DNA of 64,000 bases from Coriobacteriaceae bacterium. Its GTDB lineage: Bacteria > Actinomycetota > Coriobacteriia > Coriobacteriales > Coriobacteriaceae. This document shows positions 17,599-25,446 of this stretch, piece by piece. Within the stretch, counting starts at the first letter, position 1. The number at the start of each line of letters is the position of its first letter. The translations under genes were made by a program, and so were the position numbers. Below the pieces are notes generated by a model that was not told where the DNA came from, searched no databases, and saw nothing but the letters and a program-made list of their open reading frames with translations. The stretch spans positions 124,001 through 188,000 of the forward strand of contig CABIZD010000001.1 in the NCBI GenBank assembly GCA_902363125.1, in the 5' to 3' direction.

Positions 17599-18314
17599 GC
17601 GCCGGCGCTACGCTACTCAAGCTGCAACAGATCGATTTGGAGCTCGCCCGCAACAAGAGCGAACTTGCCAATATGCCGGAGCTCAAGGAGCTCGCTTCCA
17701 AGCGCAAGACCTATGTGAAGCTCAAGTCCGAGATGACCAAGCTCTACGCCCAGCGTAAGGATCTGGACATTGAGCTCGACGATCTCAACACCACCGAGAT
17801 CCAGACCAATAACGCCATCGACGCCGCTAAGAAGCGCCACGTTGACGGCTCTGACTACCGCGAGGTACAGGACCTGGAAAACGAGCTCGCCACCCTGGCC
17901 AAGCGCCTGGACAAGATCGAGCACACCCGCAAGGACGTCGTAGTCGCCCACAAGGAGGCGCTCGACCGCGAGGCTCGCGCACAGGCAATCATCGCCAAGT
18001 TCGAGGAGGGCGTGAAGGCCGACACCAAGGCCGCCCGCGCCAAGGCAGCCGACCTCCAGGCCCAGATCGATGCCGCCACCAAGGAGCGCACCGCGCTGGC
18101 CGCTACGCTGCCCACCGACGTGCTCAGCGACTACGAGCGCCTGCTCAAGCAGTTCCGCGGCCTGGCCGTCGAGACCATCAAGGGCAACATCCCCACGGTC
18201 TGCCACACCGCGCTGCAGGCGTCGTCCATGAGCGACCTCAACCACGACGGTAGCGAGATTACGCACTGTCCGTACTGCCACCGCCTCCTGGTGCTCCCGA
18301 GTAAGGAAGCCTAA
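17595..18314 (+). CDS. Coiled-coil protein with C-terminal zinc ribbon
   Basis: The 239-residue protein is mostly a long Lys/Glu/Ala-rich coiled coil (about 5-190), followed by a short ribbon. The family normally has two CXXC knuckles. Here the second is intact (CPYCHR), but the first reads PTVCH, so its leading Cys is replaced by Pro. I chose the ATG at 17595, preceded by AAAGGAGAG. Its partner gene upstream is the Nif3 protein. The function of this family is uncertain. Confidence 0.85.
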   Translation: MSAGATLLKLQQIDLELARNKSELANMPELKELASKRKTYVKLKSEMTKLYAQRKDLDIELDDLNTTEIQTNNAIDAAKKRHVDGSDYREVQDLENELATLAKRLDKIEHTRKDVVVAHKEALDREARAQAIIAKFEEGVKADTKAARAKAADLQAQIDAATKERTALAATLPTDVLSDYERLLKQFRGLAVETIKGNIPTVCHTALQASSMSDLNHDGSEITHCPYCHRLLVLPSKEA

Positions 18315-18316
18315 CG

Positions 18317-19531
18317 ATGACGGCGGCACCCAACAATTCAATGCAACTTGAGGGAAAAACGATCCTGCTGGGCATTACCGGCGGGATCGCCGCCTATAAG
18401 TCGTGCAATATCGTGCGCCTGCTCCAAAAGCGCGGCGCGCACGTCAAGGTCGTCATGAGCGAGCATGCCACTGAGTTCGTGGGGCCGCTTACCTTCCGCG
18501 CGCTCACCAATGAGCCGGTCGCGGTTGGGCTATTCGACGACCCGTCTGACCCCATCCACCATATCTCGCTGGCGCAGGAGCCCGACTTGGTGGTCGTAGC
18601 GCCCGCGACGGCCAATATCATCGCCAAGATGGCCAACGGCATCGCCGATGACCTCATCTCCACAACGCTGCTTGCGACACCGCGGCCCGTCGTGATCGCG
18701 CCGGCCATGAACAACGGCATGTGGAAGGCGTCGGCCACGCAGGCCAATATGGCCACGCTGTGCGAGCGCGGCGTCCATGTGGTGGGGCCCGGCAGTGGCT
18801 ACCTTGCCTGCGGCGACGTGGACACGGGACGCATGAGCGAGCCCGAGGACATCGTCGAGGCCGTCTGCGAGGTGCTCAATCCCGTGCAACAAGACCTGGC
18901 GGGCAAGCGCATCGTCATCACTGCCGGCCCCACGCATGAGCCGATCGATCCCGTGCGCTTTATCGGCAATCGGTCGTCGGGCAAGATGGGCATCGCCCTG
19001 GCGGGGGAGGCCGCTCGCCGCGGTGCCGAGGTCACGCTCGTGCTGGGCCCGACATCGCTCGACGTTCCCCACGGCGTGGAGTACGTGCGCGTGCAGACCG
19101 CCGCTGAAATGCTGAAGGCAGCGCTCAGCGCCTTCCAGACGGCCGATGCGGCCATTTGCGCGGCCGCCGTCGCCGACTATACCCCCGCCACCCCTGCGGA
19201 CCATAAACTCAAAAAGGCCAACGAACGCCTCGATCGCATCGAACTGGTCGAGACGGTCGATATTTTGGCCGAGCTCTCGCGTCAGAAAGGCGAGCGATGC
19301 GTGATCGGATTTGCGGCCGAGACCGATAACGTTGTCGAGTACGCCGAACGCAAATTGGCTCGCAAAGGTTGCGATGCTATTATCGCCAACGATGTCTCAC
19401 GCGCCGATTCGGGCTTTGGAACCGATACCAACAAGGCCTGGATCGTGAGCACAACGGGTACGCAAGAACTTCCTTTGCTAACAAAACCCCAGCTCGCAGA
19501 TACAATTTTGGACTTGCTTCAAAATTTGTAA
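18317..19531 (+). CDS. coaBC: Bifunctional phosphopantothenoylcysteine decarboxylase/synthase
   Basis: CoaBC joins cysteine to 4'-phosphopantothenate and decarboxylates the product on the way to coenzyme A. The N-terminal flavoprotein domain shows GITGGIAAYK, the IHHISLA histidine segment and the PAMNNGMW substrate loop. The C-terminal synthase domain starts near 190 with ITAGPTHEPIDPVRFIGNRS and includes KLKK. The length of 404 residues is typical. A second ATG eight codons in is also possible. It is the last gene of the plus-strand series; tRNA-Pro has its own promoter overlapping the 3' flank. Confidence 0.95.
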   Translation: MTAAPNNSMQLEGKTILLGITGGIAAYKSCNIVRLLQKRGAHVKVVMSEHATEFVGPLTFRALTNEPVAVGLFDDPSDPIHHISLAQEPDLVVVAPATANIIAKMANGIADDLISTTLLATPRPVVIAPAMNNGMWKASATQANMATLCERGVHVVGPGSGYLACGDVDTGRMSEPEDIVEAVCEVLNPVQQDLAGKRIVITAGPTHEPIDPVRFIGNRSSGKMGIALAGEAARRGAEVTLVLGPTSLDVPHGVEYVRVQTAAEMLKAALSAFQTADAAICAAAVADYTPATPADHKLKKANERLDRIELVETVDILAELSRQKGERCVIGFAAETDNVVEYAERKLARKGCDAIIANDVSRADSGFGTDTNKAWIVSTTGTQELPLLTKPQLADTILDLLQNL

Positions 19532-19539
19532 AAAAGTTC

Positions 19540-19569
19540 TTGCACAAGTCTAAAGTTTCGGGTTAATAT
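19540..19569 (+). promoter_or_regulatory. Promoter of tRNA-Pro
   Basis: TTGCAC (19540-19545) and TAATAT (19564-19569) with an 18-base spacer precede the tRNA by about 42 bases. Confidence 0.6.
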
Positions 19570-19611
19570 ACTCCCTGTTGCGAGCGAGAGCAGAGCAACA
19601 AACAAAAGCTT

Positions 19612-19688
<77 letters not shown>

Positions 19689-19698
19689 GAAGTTTGCA

Positions 19699-19727
19699 GG
19701 TCAGGCACTTAGTGCCTGACCTTTTTT
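19699..19727 (+). terminator. Terminator after tRNA-Pro
   Basis: GGTCAGGCAC and GTGCCTGACC form a 10-bp stem with a TTA loop, followed by six T residues. Confidence 0.92.
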
Positions 19728-20154
19728 GTTTTAAGCAATTGCTTAAGTTTGATTAAGCAACAGGGTGCCAAAAATCTACCTGCGCGATAATCGCCTATTG
19801 CGCCCACTTGCGCGTTTTGCACGCGCTTGAGCCGATTTATTAACGCGATATGAATCTACACACGCATAGCTGGTATACAGCTGAGTACGGGCTGTATTTA
19901 TCGCGGCGATTTACACAGATATAGCGACTGTAACGAACAAGCGTGTCGCTGTATTTATTCCAGTAGTTCACTTGATCGGTGGACAAGTGGAGTGTTGCAA
20001 CGAAACGCCAAGGAGGATGGGTTCTATACGAGGACGCCACAGAGGCAATGGCGGGGGGGGAGTGCGGCAGGCGCCCTGAGAGCCGCTGTATGACCCCATG
20101 TCTCCTTAACTCGATTATTTGTGTTTCAAGCCACGAATCGTTCGAGCAATTGCC
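19728..20154. other. Gene-free, A+T-richer stretch before the immunity operon
   Basis: I see no convincing gene here. Short open frames exist on both strands, but none has a ribosome site and family-like composition. The sequence contains a direct repeat GCTGTATTTAT (19891-19901 and again from 19948) and short palindromes such as AGCTGGTATACAGCT. It separates ordinary housekeeping sequence from the G+C-rich accessory operon, so it may be an old insertion boundary. Confidence 0.4.
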
Positions 20155-20188
20155 AAAAGAAAGGCCCATGCAGGATTGCACGGGCCTT
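20155..20188 (-). terminator. Terminator of the histidine kinase operon
   Basis: On the minus strand AAGGCCCGTGCA pairs with TGCATGGGCCTT around ATCC, with one G-T pair, and is followed by TCTTTT. The wobble pair is only favourable in minus-strand RNA, which supports this direction. It lies about 110 bases after the kinase stop. Confidence 0.85.
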
Positions 20189-20298
20189 ACATCGGATCAA
20201 ATTTGAGCTAGAAGCACCAAACGGGGCAGACGCAACACCATCTCGTCGCGGCCTCGGCGAGCGACATATCGCAGTCGAGGTAGACATCGAGGAAATCG

Positions 20299-21696
20299 TC
20301 AGATCCCGCACAGGGGGACCGCGATGGTGGCCACCGCACCGCCCGAGGGGCCGTTGGCGAGCGAGACGGAGCCCCCGTGGGCGCTCGCGGCCTCGGAGGC
20401 GACGTGGAGGCCGAGCCCGTAGTGGCGGCCTCCGTCACGCGAGGAGCGGGAGGAGTCGTCTGTGAAGAGGCGCTCGCAGCCGCGTTCGAGGGCGGCGGGA
20501 GAAAAGCCCGGTCCGTCGTCGGCAACCTCGATGACGAGGTGCCCGCCCGCGACGTCGCAGGAGACAGCCACGCGCGAGCGTGCGTGCTCGGCGGCGTTGG
20601 CCACGAGGTTCGCGGCGGCTCGCGCCAGGGCGGTTCGGTCGAGCGGGGTCTCGGGCGCGCCCGCGACAGCGGGGCCCGTGGCCGCGTCGAGCGTCACGCC
20701 TCGCGCCCGGGCGATCTGGGCGGCCTCGGCGAGGACCTGCTCGCAGAGCTCAGCCGGCCGCATGGGGGCCCTCTCCGCCCCGCCGGACCCGCGCGAGGCC
20801 TCGATGAGCAGGCGCACGTAGCCGTCGAGCCTTTCGACACTGTCGGCTATGTCGCGCGCGGCGGCCGCGAGGTCGGCGTCTTTCTCATCTTCCAGCTCCT
20901 CCGCCACGAAGTCGGCGTTGGCGCGCAGCACGGTGAGCGGCGTCTTGAGGTCGTGGGCAAGCGACGCCATCTGCTCGCGCTGCCCCCGCTCCGCGGCCCA
21001 GCGGGCCTCGAGCGACTCGGCGAGGGAGGCCCGCATGGCGTCATTCGCGGCGAGGACGTCGTTCACCTCGCGCACGTTGGTGCTGCCGACCGCGAAGTCG
21101 AGCTCCCCCGCGCCGACGCGCCCCGCCGCCTCCGCGAGCGGCGCCATCTTGCGCGAGATCACGCGGCTCGCGCGACGCGCCACGAGCGCGAGCGCGAGCG
21201 CGCTTCCCGCAGCGGCGCCGACGAGCATGAGATTCTGCGGGTTGGGAAGCAGGCCGGCGAGGTCGCGCGAGACCCACTGCGGCAGGTACTCGCTGGCGAG
21301 TGCGCAGGCCCCGCCGCCCTTGAGCGGGAACGCGGCGTAGGTGAGGCCCGAGCCCCCGCCCTCGATCTCCACTGTGCCCGGATCCGCGGCGAGTGCCGCA
21401 CGGGCCATTTCCGTCGCGTCCTCGAGCCGCGTGCCCTCGAGGTCTGTCATCAGCACGTATCCGTCCTTATTCAGGATGAGGTAGCGATACGCCGTCGGCA
21501 CGTCCTGCTGTCCGCAGACGCCATCGCGTGCCAGGCCCTCCGCGACCTCGCGCGCATTGGCCGGCCCCCAGCTTGCCTCGTAGACGAAGCCCGCGTTGAT
21601 CGCTGCGGAGAGCGCCATGAACGAGGCGAGCCACGCCGTGGCGACCGCCGCGAACGCGTAGGCGAAGTAGCGCGCGATGACGAAGGAGAGCGGCAT
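20299..21696 (-). CDS. Sensor histidine kinase
   Basis: A 465-residue two-transmembrane kinase. TM1 is about 9-35, an extracytoplasmic sensing segment spans about 36-153, TM2 is 155-175, and a HAMP-like linker follows. The phospho-acceptor box is SLAHDLKTPLTVL with H248. The N box has VANAAEHA, and the G boxes have ADDGPGFS and HYGLGLHV. I chose the ATG at 21696 (MPLSF); the longer open frame upstream is the wrong frame of the response regulator. Gene context suggests it senses a lantibiotic or similar peptide. Its regulator partner is broken. Confidence 0.88.
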   Translation of the reverse strand: MPLSFVIARYFAYAFAAVATAWLASFMALSAAINAGFVYEASWGPANAREVAEGLARDGVCGQQDVPTAYRYLILNKDGYVLMTDLEGTRLEDATEMARAALAADPGTVEIEGGGSGLTYAAFPLKGGGACALASEYLPQWVSRDLAGLLPNPQNLMLVGAAAGSALALALVARRASRVISRKMAPLAEAAGRVGAGELDFAVGSTNVREVNDVLAANDAMRASLAESLEARWAAERGQREQMASLAHDLKTPLTVLRANADFVAEELEDEKDADLAAAARDIADSVERLDGYVRLLIEASRGSGGAERAPMRPAELCEQVLAEAAQIARARGVTLDAATGPAVAGAPETPLDRTALARAAANLVANAAEHARSRVAVSCDVAGGHLVIEVADDGPGFSPAALERGCERLFTDDSSRSSRDGGRHYGLGLHVASEAASAHGGSVSLANGPSGGAVATIAVPLCGI

Positions 21697-21722
21697 GCCC
21701 CCGCGACCTCGCGCCCCGGTCT

Positions 21723-22300
21723 TTAGAGCTGCCACTTGTACCCCATCCCCCAGACGGTCGCGATCGGATCGGCACCGGCCTCGGAGAGTTTCCTCCGGGC
21801 GCGGCTGACCTGCATGGATATGGCCGCGTCGTCGGCGTCGCTCTCCCAGCCGAGCACCGCCTCGCGTATCTGCGCGCGGCTCATGACCTGCCCGGGGTGG
21901 CGGGCAAGGTACTCGCAGATGGCGTACTCGGTGGGCGTGAGCGGCGCTCACGGCGTAGATGGGCCGCGACCTTGGCGCGCAGCTCCGCGGCCCCGAAGGG
22001 CTTGCGGACGTAGTCGTCGGCGCCCAGGCCGTAGGCGGCCACGGCATCCTCCTCGGCCACGCGAGCGGTCAGGAAGACGATGGGCCCGTCGAAGTCCGGA
22101 CGGATCTGCCGCACGAGCTCGAAGCCGTCGAGCCCCGGCATCATGACGTCGCAGAGCACGAGGTCGAAGCGCGAGAGGTCCATCCCCGGGACCGCCGTCG
22201 GGTCCGCCGCCCTGACGACCTCATGGCCGTCGCGGCCGAGGACGCGCGCGAGCGCGTCGAGGATCGCCCGTTCATCATCCACTGCCAGTATCCTCGCCAT
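21723..22300 (-). pseudogene. OmpR-family response regulator, disrupted by an internal deletion
   Basis: The receiver domain is complete: VDDE near the start, phospho-acceptor D51 in LCDVMMP, and K100 in VRKPF. It opens with a good ribosome site (AGGAGG). After HLRRERR (about residue 120) the frame runs on for about 19 unrelated residues to a TGA at 21881. The rest of the winged helix resumes in another frame, from LTPTEYAICEYLARH to GYKWQL and the stop at 21723-21725. Roughly 28 residues of the first beta strands are missing, so the loss is a deletion of about 85-100 bases, not a single-base shift. The junction (about 21940-21954) is the palindrome GTGAGCGGCGCTCAC. A receiver-only protein could still be made. 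Confidence 0.82.
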
Positions 22301-22345
22301 GTTCGACCTCCTGAAACTTCCGTCGGAATTGTACTAGCGCCGCGC

Positions 22346-22747
22346 TCAGCGGTCCAGAGCCCCGCGCGCAGCCGCGGGTGCCTGGGCCGCGTCGCACGCG
22401 CGGTAGCGCACGCCCGAGTCGCCGCGCGCCTCGATCTCGAGCCAGCCCTCGCCGTCCGACTCCCGCCCGAAGAAGATGAGCTGGAGCTCTCGGACATTGC
22501 CTCTGTCGTCCGCCGCGTCCACCAGGTAGACGTAGTTTGCCCCCGCCCCGGTGGCGTCGGCGTAGGAGCTCGCGTGACTGCCGGGCTCGGGCGCGGGCGC
22601 CCACATGGCGATCTCAGGGTTGGGCAGCACGCGGTCGGCGATCGAGCGCAGCGCCGACCCCCAGCCGGCGTCGAGCAGGGCATTCCCGCCCAGAACGAGC
22701 GCTGCGGAGAGGAGGACGAGCATGGCGGCGAGCGGCCTCCTACGCAT
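22346..22747 (-). CDS. Small exported protein, possibly YxeA-like (DUF1093)
   Basis: The 133-residue product has an N-terminal hydrophobic helix after MRRR, which looks like a signal sequence or anchor (about 6-26). The rest is a small soluble domain with YVYLVDAADDRGN and a tail of AAARGALDR type. Length, topology and the pattern of this region resemble YxeA-like proteins, but I rate that as weak. The ATG overlaps the stop of the upstream permease gene, so it belongs to the immunity operon. A role in binding or sensing the peptide is only inference. Confidence 0.6.
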   Translation of the reverse strand: MRRRPLAAMLVLLSAALVLGGNALLDAGWGSALRSIADRVLPNPEIAMWAPAPEPGSHASSYADATGAGANYVYLVDAADDRGNVRELQLIFFGRESDGEGWLEIEARGDSGVRYRACDAAQAPAAARGALDR

Positions 22748-23555
22748 CTGCCCTCCCGTCCTCGAAGCGGCAGAACCAGGCGAGAAGGACGGCGGCGGCT
22801 GCCAGGGTGAGCACGAGGCCAGCGAGCGCAGTCGTGAGGAGAGGGCCCGCCGCGCGTGCGGCGTCGATGAAGACCTCCACCCCGAGCGACCCCAGGCGCG
22901 CGGGCCAGGCGAGCGGCACCCAGCTCAGGGGCGTCGCCAGGGCACCGGTGAGCTCGCCGGTCATGAGACCGTGCGCAAGCCCGCCCACTGAGAAGAACGC
23001 GAGGAGCATCCCCGCCGCGCCGGCGGCGATGACGGCGTTGCGGCCGAGGCGCAGGGCCACGCCGAGCCCCAGCGCGTAGAGGGGCAGGCTGCCCAGCACG
23101 ATGCCCGCCCAGGCGGCCGCAAGCGGAGCGGGCCCGAGCGGCAGGCGCCCGGCGACGGCGAGCACGGCCCCGAACACGCCGAGCGCCACGGCCAGCGCGC
23201 CCGCGCCGAGCGCCGCAAGGGCGAGCAGCTTCGCCGCGACGGCGCGCCCGCGCGAGGGGACCGCCGTGAGGTTGGCGAGGCGCCCGGCAGCGCGCTCCTC
23301 GTCCACGGCGAGCCCGCAGACGATGGCGGACATGAGCGGCATGAGGGCGCCGAGGAACTGGGCGTAGGCGTCCGCGCCCAGCGCCGGGTCCCATCGGGTT
23401 ACGGAGAAGTACTCGCCGCAGGCAAGACCGGCTGCCAGGCCGCAGGCGAGGTGCACCGCCGAGAGCGGGGAGCGCGCCAGGCGCAGGGCCTCGGAGAGCA
23501 GGGCCCGCGGGAGAGTCATGCGCGGCGTCGGGTCGGAGAGTCGTGTCATGGCCAT
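22740..23555 (-). CDS. Lantibiotic-immunity-type ABC permease, second subunit
   Basis: A 271-residue, very Ala/Leu/Gly-rich membrane protein with about six hydrophobic segments and the loop VDEERAAGRLANLTAVPSRG. In shape and position it corresponds to the LanG/MutG subunit of LanFEG transporters, which expel lantibiotics from the membrane. I chose the ATG at 23555, preceded by GAGGAG and overlapping the stop of the other permease by one base; an ATG two codons later is also possible. Confidence 0.8.
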   Translation of the reverse strand: MAMTRLSDPTPRMTLPRALLSEALRLARSPLSAVHLACGLAAGLACGEYFSVTRWDPALGADAYAQFLGALMPLMSAIVCGLAVDEERAAGRLANLTAVPSRGRAVAAKLLALAALGAGALAVALGVFGAVLAVAGRLPLGPAPLAAAWAGIVLGSLPLYALGLGVALRLGRNAVIAAGAAGMLLAFFSVGGLAHGLMTGELTGALATPLSWVPLAWPARLGSLGVEVFIDAARAAGPLLTTALAGLVLTLAAAAVLLAWFCRFEDGRADA

Positions 23556-24325
23556 CACCTCTCCTCGGAGCGCGCGAACCAGGCCGCGCCCGCCGCCGTG
23601 AGCGCGGCGAACGCGAGCGCGCTGACCGCAAGGCCCGCCAGCGTGAGCATGCCATCCGCCGCGAGCGCCCCACCGAGCGCCATGTCCGCCGCGAGTGGCT
23701 CGCCGCTCGGCAGCACGGGGATGAAGCTCGTGGGGATGACCATGCTCGCCGACGGCGGAAAGAGCTGCGGCAGTGGCACCAACGACCAGGCGAACCCACC
23801 CACGAGCTGCACGGCGAGCGGGCAGAAGATGCCCGCGAGCATTCCGAGCCGCGCCGTGAGAAAGAGCCCTGCGGGGATCATCCACGCCACGGTCACCGTG
23901 TTGACGAGCGCGCAGAGGAGCATCGTGAGCGTGCCCGCGAGCGTGAGGCCCTGCGAGGAGAACGCCGATCCCGCGAGGTAGATGCCGAAGACCACGAGGT
24001 TCGAGAGCGTGCAGAGCGCAAGGCACCAGAGCGCCTTGGCCCACCAGGCGCGCCCGAGCGGGAAGCCCAGACCCAGAAGCCCCCGCATCCGCGTGCGAGC
24101 GTCCGCCCGCGCGACGCACGCCACCACGAGCGAGAGACACACGGGCAGGAAGAGCGCGTACCAGTAGTTCCACGCGCTGAAGATCTGCACGCCCCGGTAG
24201 GGCATCGCGCCGAGTAGCGGCATCGGCAGCGCCATGAGCACGGCCAGACGAACCGGTGCCGCGTGGCGCGACTTCAGGGCCTCGGCGCGCAGGCCCGCGT
24301 GCAGGCCGCCTTTCTCGCCCGTCAT
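23555..24325 (-). CDS. Lantibiotic-immunity-type ABC permease, first subunit
   Basis: A 256-residue permease with six predicted membrane segments. The early part MPLLGAMPYRGVQIFSAWNY and the later region with ARTRMRGLLGLGFPLGRAWW resemble the LanE/MutE group, whose members often carry sequence of the type WNWWY after the first helix. It overlaps the ATPase gene by four bases (ATGA) and the next permease by one. With the ATPase it should form a heterodimeric exporter that keeps peptide antibiotics off the membrane. Confidence 0.82.
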   Translation of the reverse strand: MTGEKGGLHAGLRAEALKSRHAAPVRLAVLMALPMPLLGAMPYRGVQIFSAWNYWYALFLPVCLSLVVACVARADARTRMRGLLGLGFPLGRAWWAKALWCLALCTLSNLVVFGIYLAGSAFSSQGLTLAGTLTMLLCALVNTVTVAWMIPAGLFLTARLGMLAGIFCPLAVQLVGGFAWSLVPLPQLFPPSASMVIPTSFIPVLPSGEPLAADMALGGALAADGMLTLAGLAVSALAFAALTAAGAAWFARSEER

Positions 24326-25050
24326 GCCGCCACCTCCCCACTTGCTTGTCGCCCTTCCCGGCAGAAGCTCATGAAGAGTTCCTCGAGGTCCTGCCCGGGA
24401 CGAAGCGCATCCTCGTAGGCGAGGCGCCCCCCGCAGATGATGCCGATGGTGTCCGCCATCTGCTGCACCTCGGAGAGGAGGTGGCTCGAAACGATCACCG
24501 TCGTACCCGCCGCCGCGAAGCCGCGGATCTGGTCGCGCAGCTCCTCGATGCCGATGGGGTCGAGGCCGTTGGTGGGCTCGTCGAGCACGAGCAGGCGTGG
24601 CCGGGCGATCAGCGCCAGCGCGAGCCCCAGGCGCTGCCGCATGCCCATCGAGAAGCGCCCGGCGCGCTTCTTCCCGGTGTCCGCGAGGTCCACGGCGGCG
24701 AGCACCTCATCTATGCGGCTCTCGGGAAGGCCCAGCAGCGTGGTGCGCACGCGCAGGTTCTCGCGCGCGGTGAGGTTGGGGTAGAGCGGCGCCTCCTCGA
24801 TGAGGCTGCCGATTGCGTAGAGGTCCTCGCGGCGCCAGGCGTGCCCGGCAAAGAGGATCTCCCCGGCCGTCGGCCGCAGCATCCCGCAGATCATCTTGAG
24901 CGTTGTCGACTTGCCGGCGCCGTTGGGACCGAGCAGCCCGTACACCTCGCCCTCGCGGATATGAAGGCTCACGTCGGCCACGGCGTCCTGCGCCTGGTCG
25001 CCGCGGCCGAAGCGCTTGGTGAGCCCGCGCGTCTCGAGCATGTAACCCAT
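24322..25050 (-). CDS. ABC transporter ATP-binding subunit, lantibiotic-immunity type
   Basis: A 242-residue ATPase with Walker [10 protein letters not shown] (about 42-50), the Q-loop region replaced by SLIEEAPLYPNLTARENL, signature FSMGMRQRLG and Walker B LLVLDEPTNGLDP. The IEEP/IEEAP segment in place of the Q loop is typical of LanF and BceA-like lantibiotic and bacitracin systems. AAAGGA precedes the ATG at 25050; a second in-frame ATG lies three codons later. It is the first gene of the operon and is followed directly by two permeases. Confidence 0.9.
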   Translation of the reverse strand: MGYMLETRGLTKRFGRGDQAQDAVADVSLHIREGEVYGLLGPNGAGKSTTLKMICGMLRPTAGEILFAGHAWRREDLYAIGSLIEEAPLYPNLTARENLRVRTTLLGLPESRIDEVLAAVDLADTGKKRAGRFSMGMRQRLGLALALIARPRLLVLDEPTNGLDPIGIEELRDQIRGFAAAGTTVIVSSHLLSEVQQMADTIGIICGGRLAYEDALRPGQDLEELFMSFCREGRQASGEVAA

Positions 25051-25118
25051 GGGTTTATCCTTTCTCTTCCGGGCGCGCGGGCCGAGTCACCGTGCCCGCG
25101 CGCCTTACCTTTCGGGTT

Positions 25119-25132
25119 CACCATCCATGGTG
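25119..25132. promoter_or_regulatory. Inverted repeat in the immunity operon leader
   Basis: CACCAT and ATGGTG are separated by two bases, a perfect 6-bp inverted repeat about 70 bases before the ATPase start. It may be part of an operator; no regulator is assigned. Confidence 0.3.
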
Positions 25133-25143
25133 GGGCGCGTTTC

Positions 25144-25159
25144 TAACGAAGCCGTAACG
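25144..25159 (-). promoter_or_regulatory. Candidate response-regulator site (direct repeat)
   Basis: TAACG occurs at 25144-25148 and 25155-25159, an 11-bp period that places both on one face of the helix. OmpR-type regulators usually bind such direct repeats next to the -35 region. It lies about 95-110 bases before the ATPase start. The site would be expected to bind the regulator whose DNA-binding domain is now broken. Confidence 0.35.
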
Positions 25160-25261
25160 GCCGTTGGGTTCTTTTAGCGCCAACCCTTCTCGACCCGCAC
25201 ATCATGATTAATTTGCTTAAGGGAACAACTTTCCCGATCGATGTAATCACCGAATCAAAAC

Positions 25262-25318
25262 GTGTACATCAGCCATCAAAGATGCCGAAAAATGTCATAT
25301 TTGGAGGCTGATGTACAC
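25262..25318. repeat. 13-bp perfect inverted repeat around a 31-bp loop
   Basis: GTGTACATCAGCC (25262-25274) is the exact reverse complement of GGCTGATGTACAC (25306-25318). There is no T run, so it is not an ordinary terminator. It stands between the start of the immunity operon and the phospholipid synthase gene. Otherwise the gene-free stretch 25160-25446 holds only a possible -10 box TATAGT near 25404. Confidence 0.6.
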
Positions 25319-25446
25319 AAATGCAGAATCCCGCACAACCCAGTAGCATCCTCCATATGTCTGGACTCTCTATGCTCGCGCTGGATAGACATCGCCGGAA
25401 CGGGTATAGTATCGAAAGTTTTGTCGTTAACCAGCGGGGGAGTCCT

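Noticed and set aside
19840-20181. 113-codon minus-strand frame in the gap before the kinase operon
   Set aside because: No ribosome site, unusual composition (Cys, Tyr, Arg clusters), and it overlaps the kinase operon terminator.
21697-22047. N-terminal extension of the histidine kinase frame by 117 codons
   Set aside because: The extra residues are the wrong frame of the response regulator winged helix; the kinase membrane segment begins right after the ATG at 21696.
21881-22300. Programmed ribosomal frameshift joining receiver and DNA-binding domains
   Set aside because: About 28 residues of the winged helix are missing at the junction, which a frameshift cannot restore, and no slippery heptamer is apparent.
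22141-23799. Long Arg/Ser-rich open frame on the minus strand
   Set aside because: It is an out-of-frame reading of the G+C-rich permease and regulator genes; high G+C sequence keeps all frames open.
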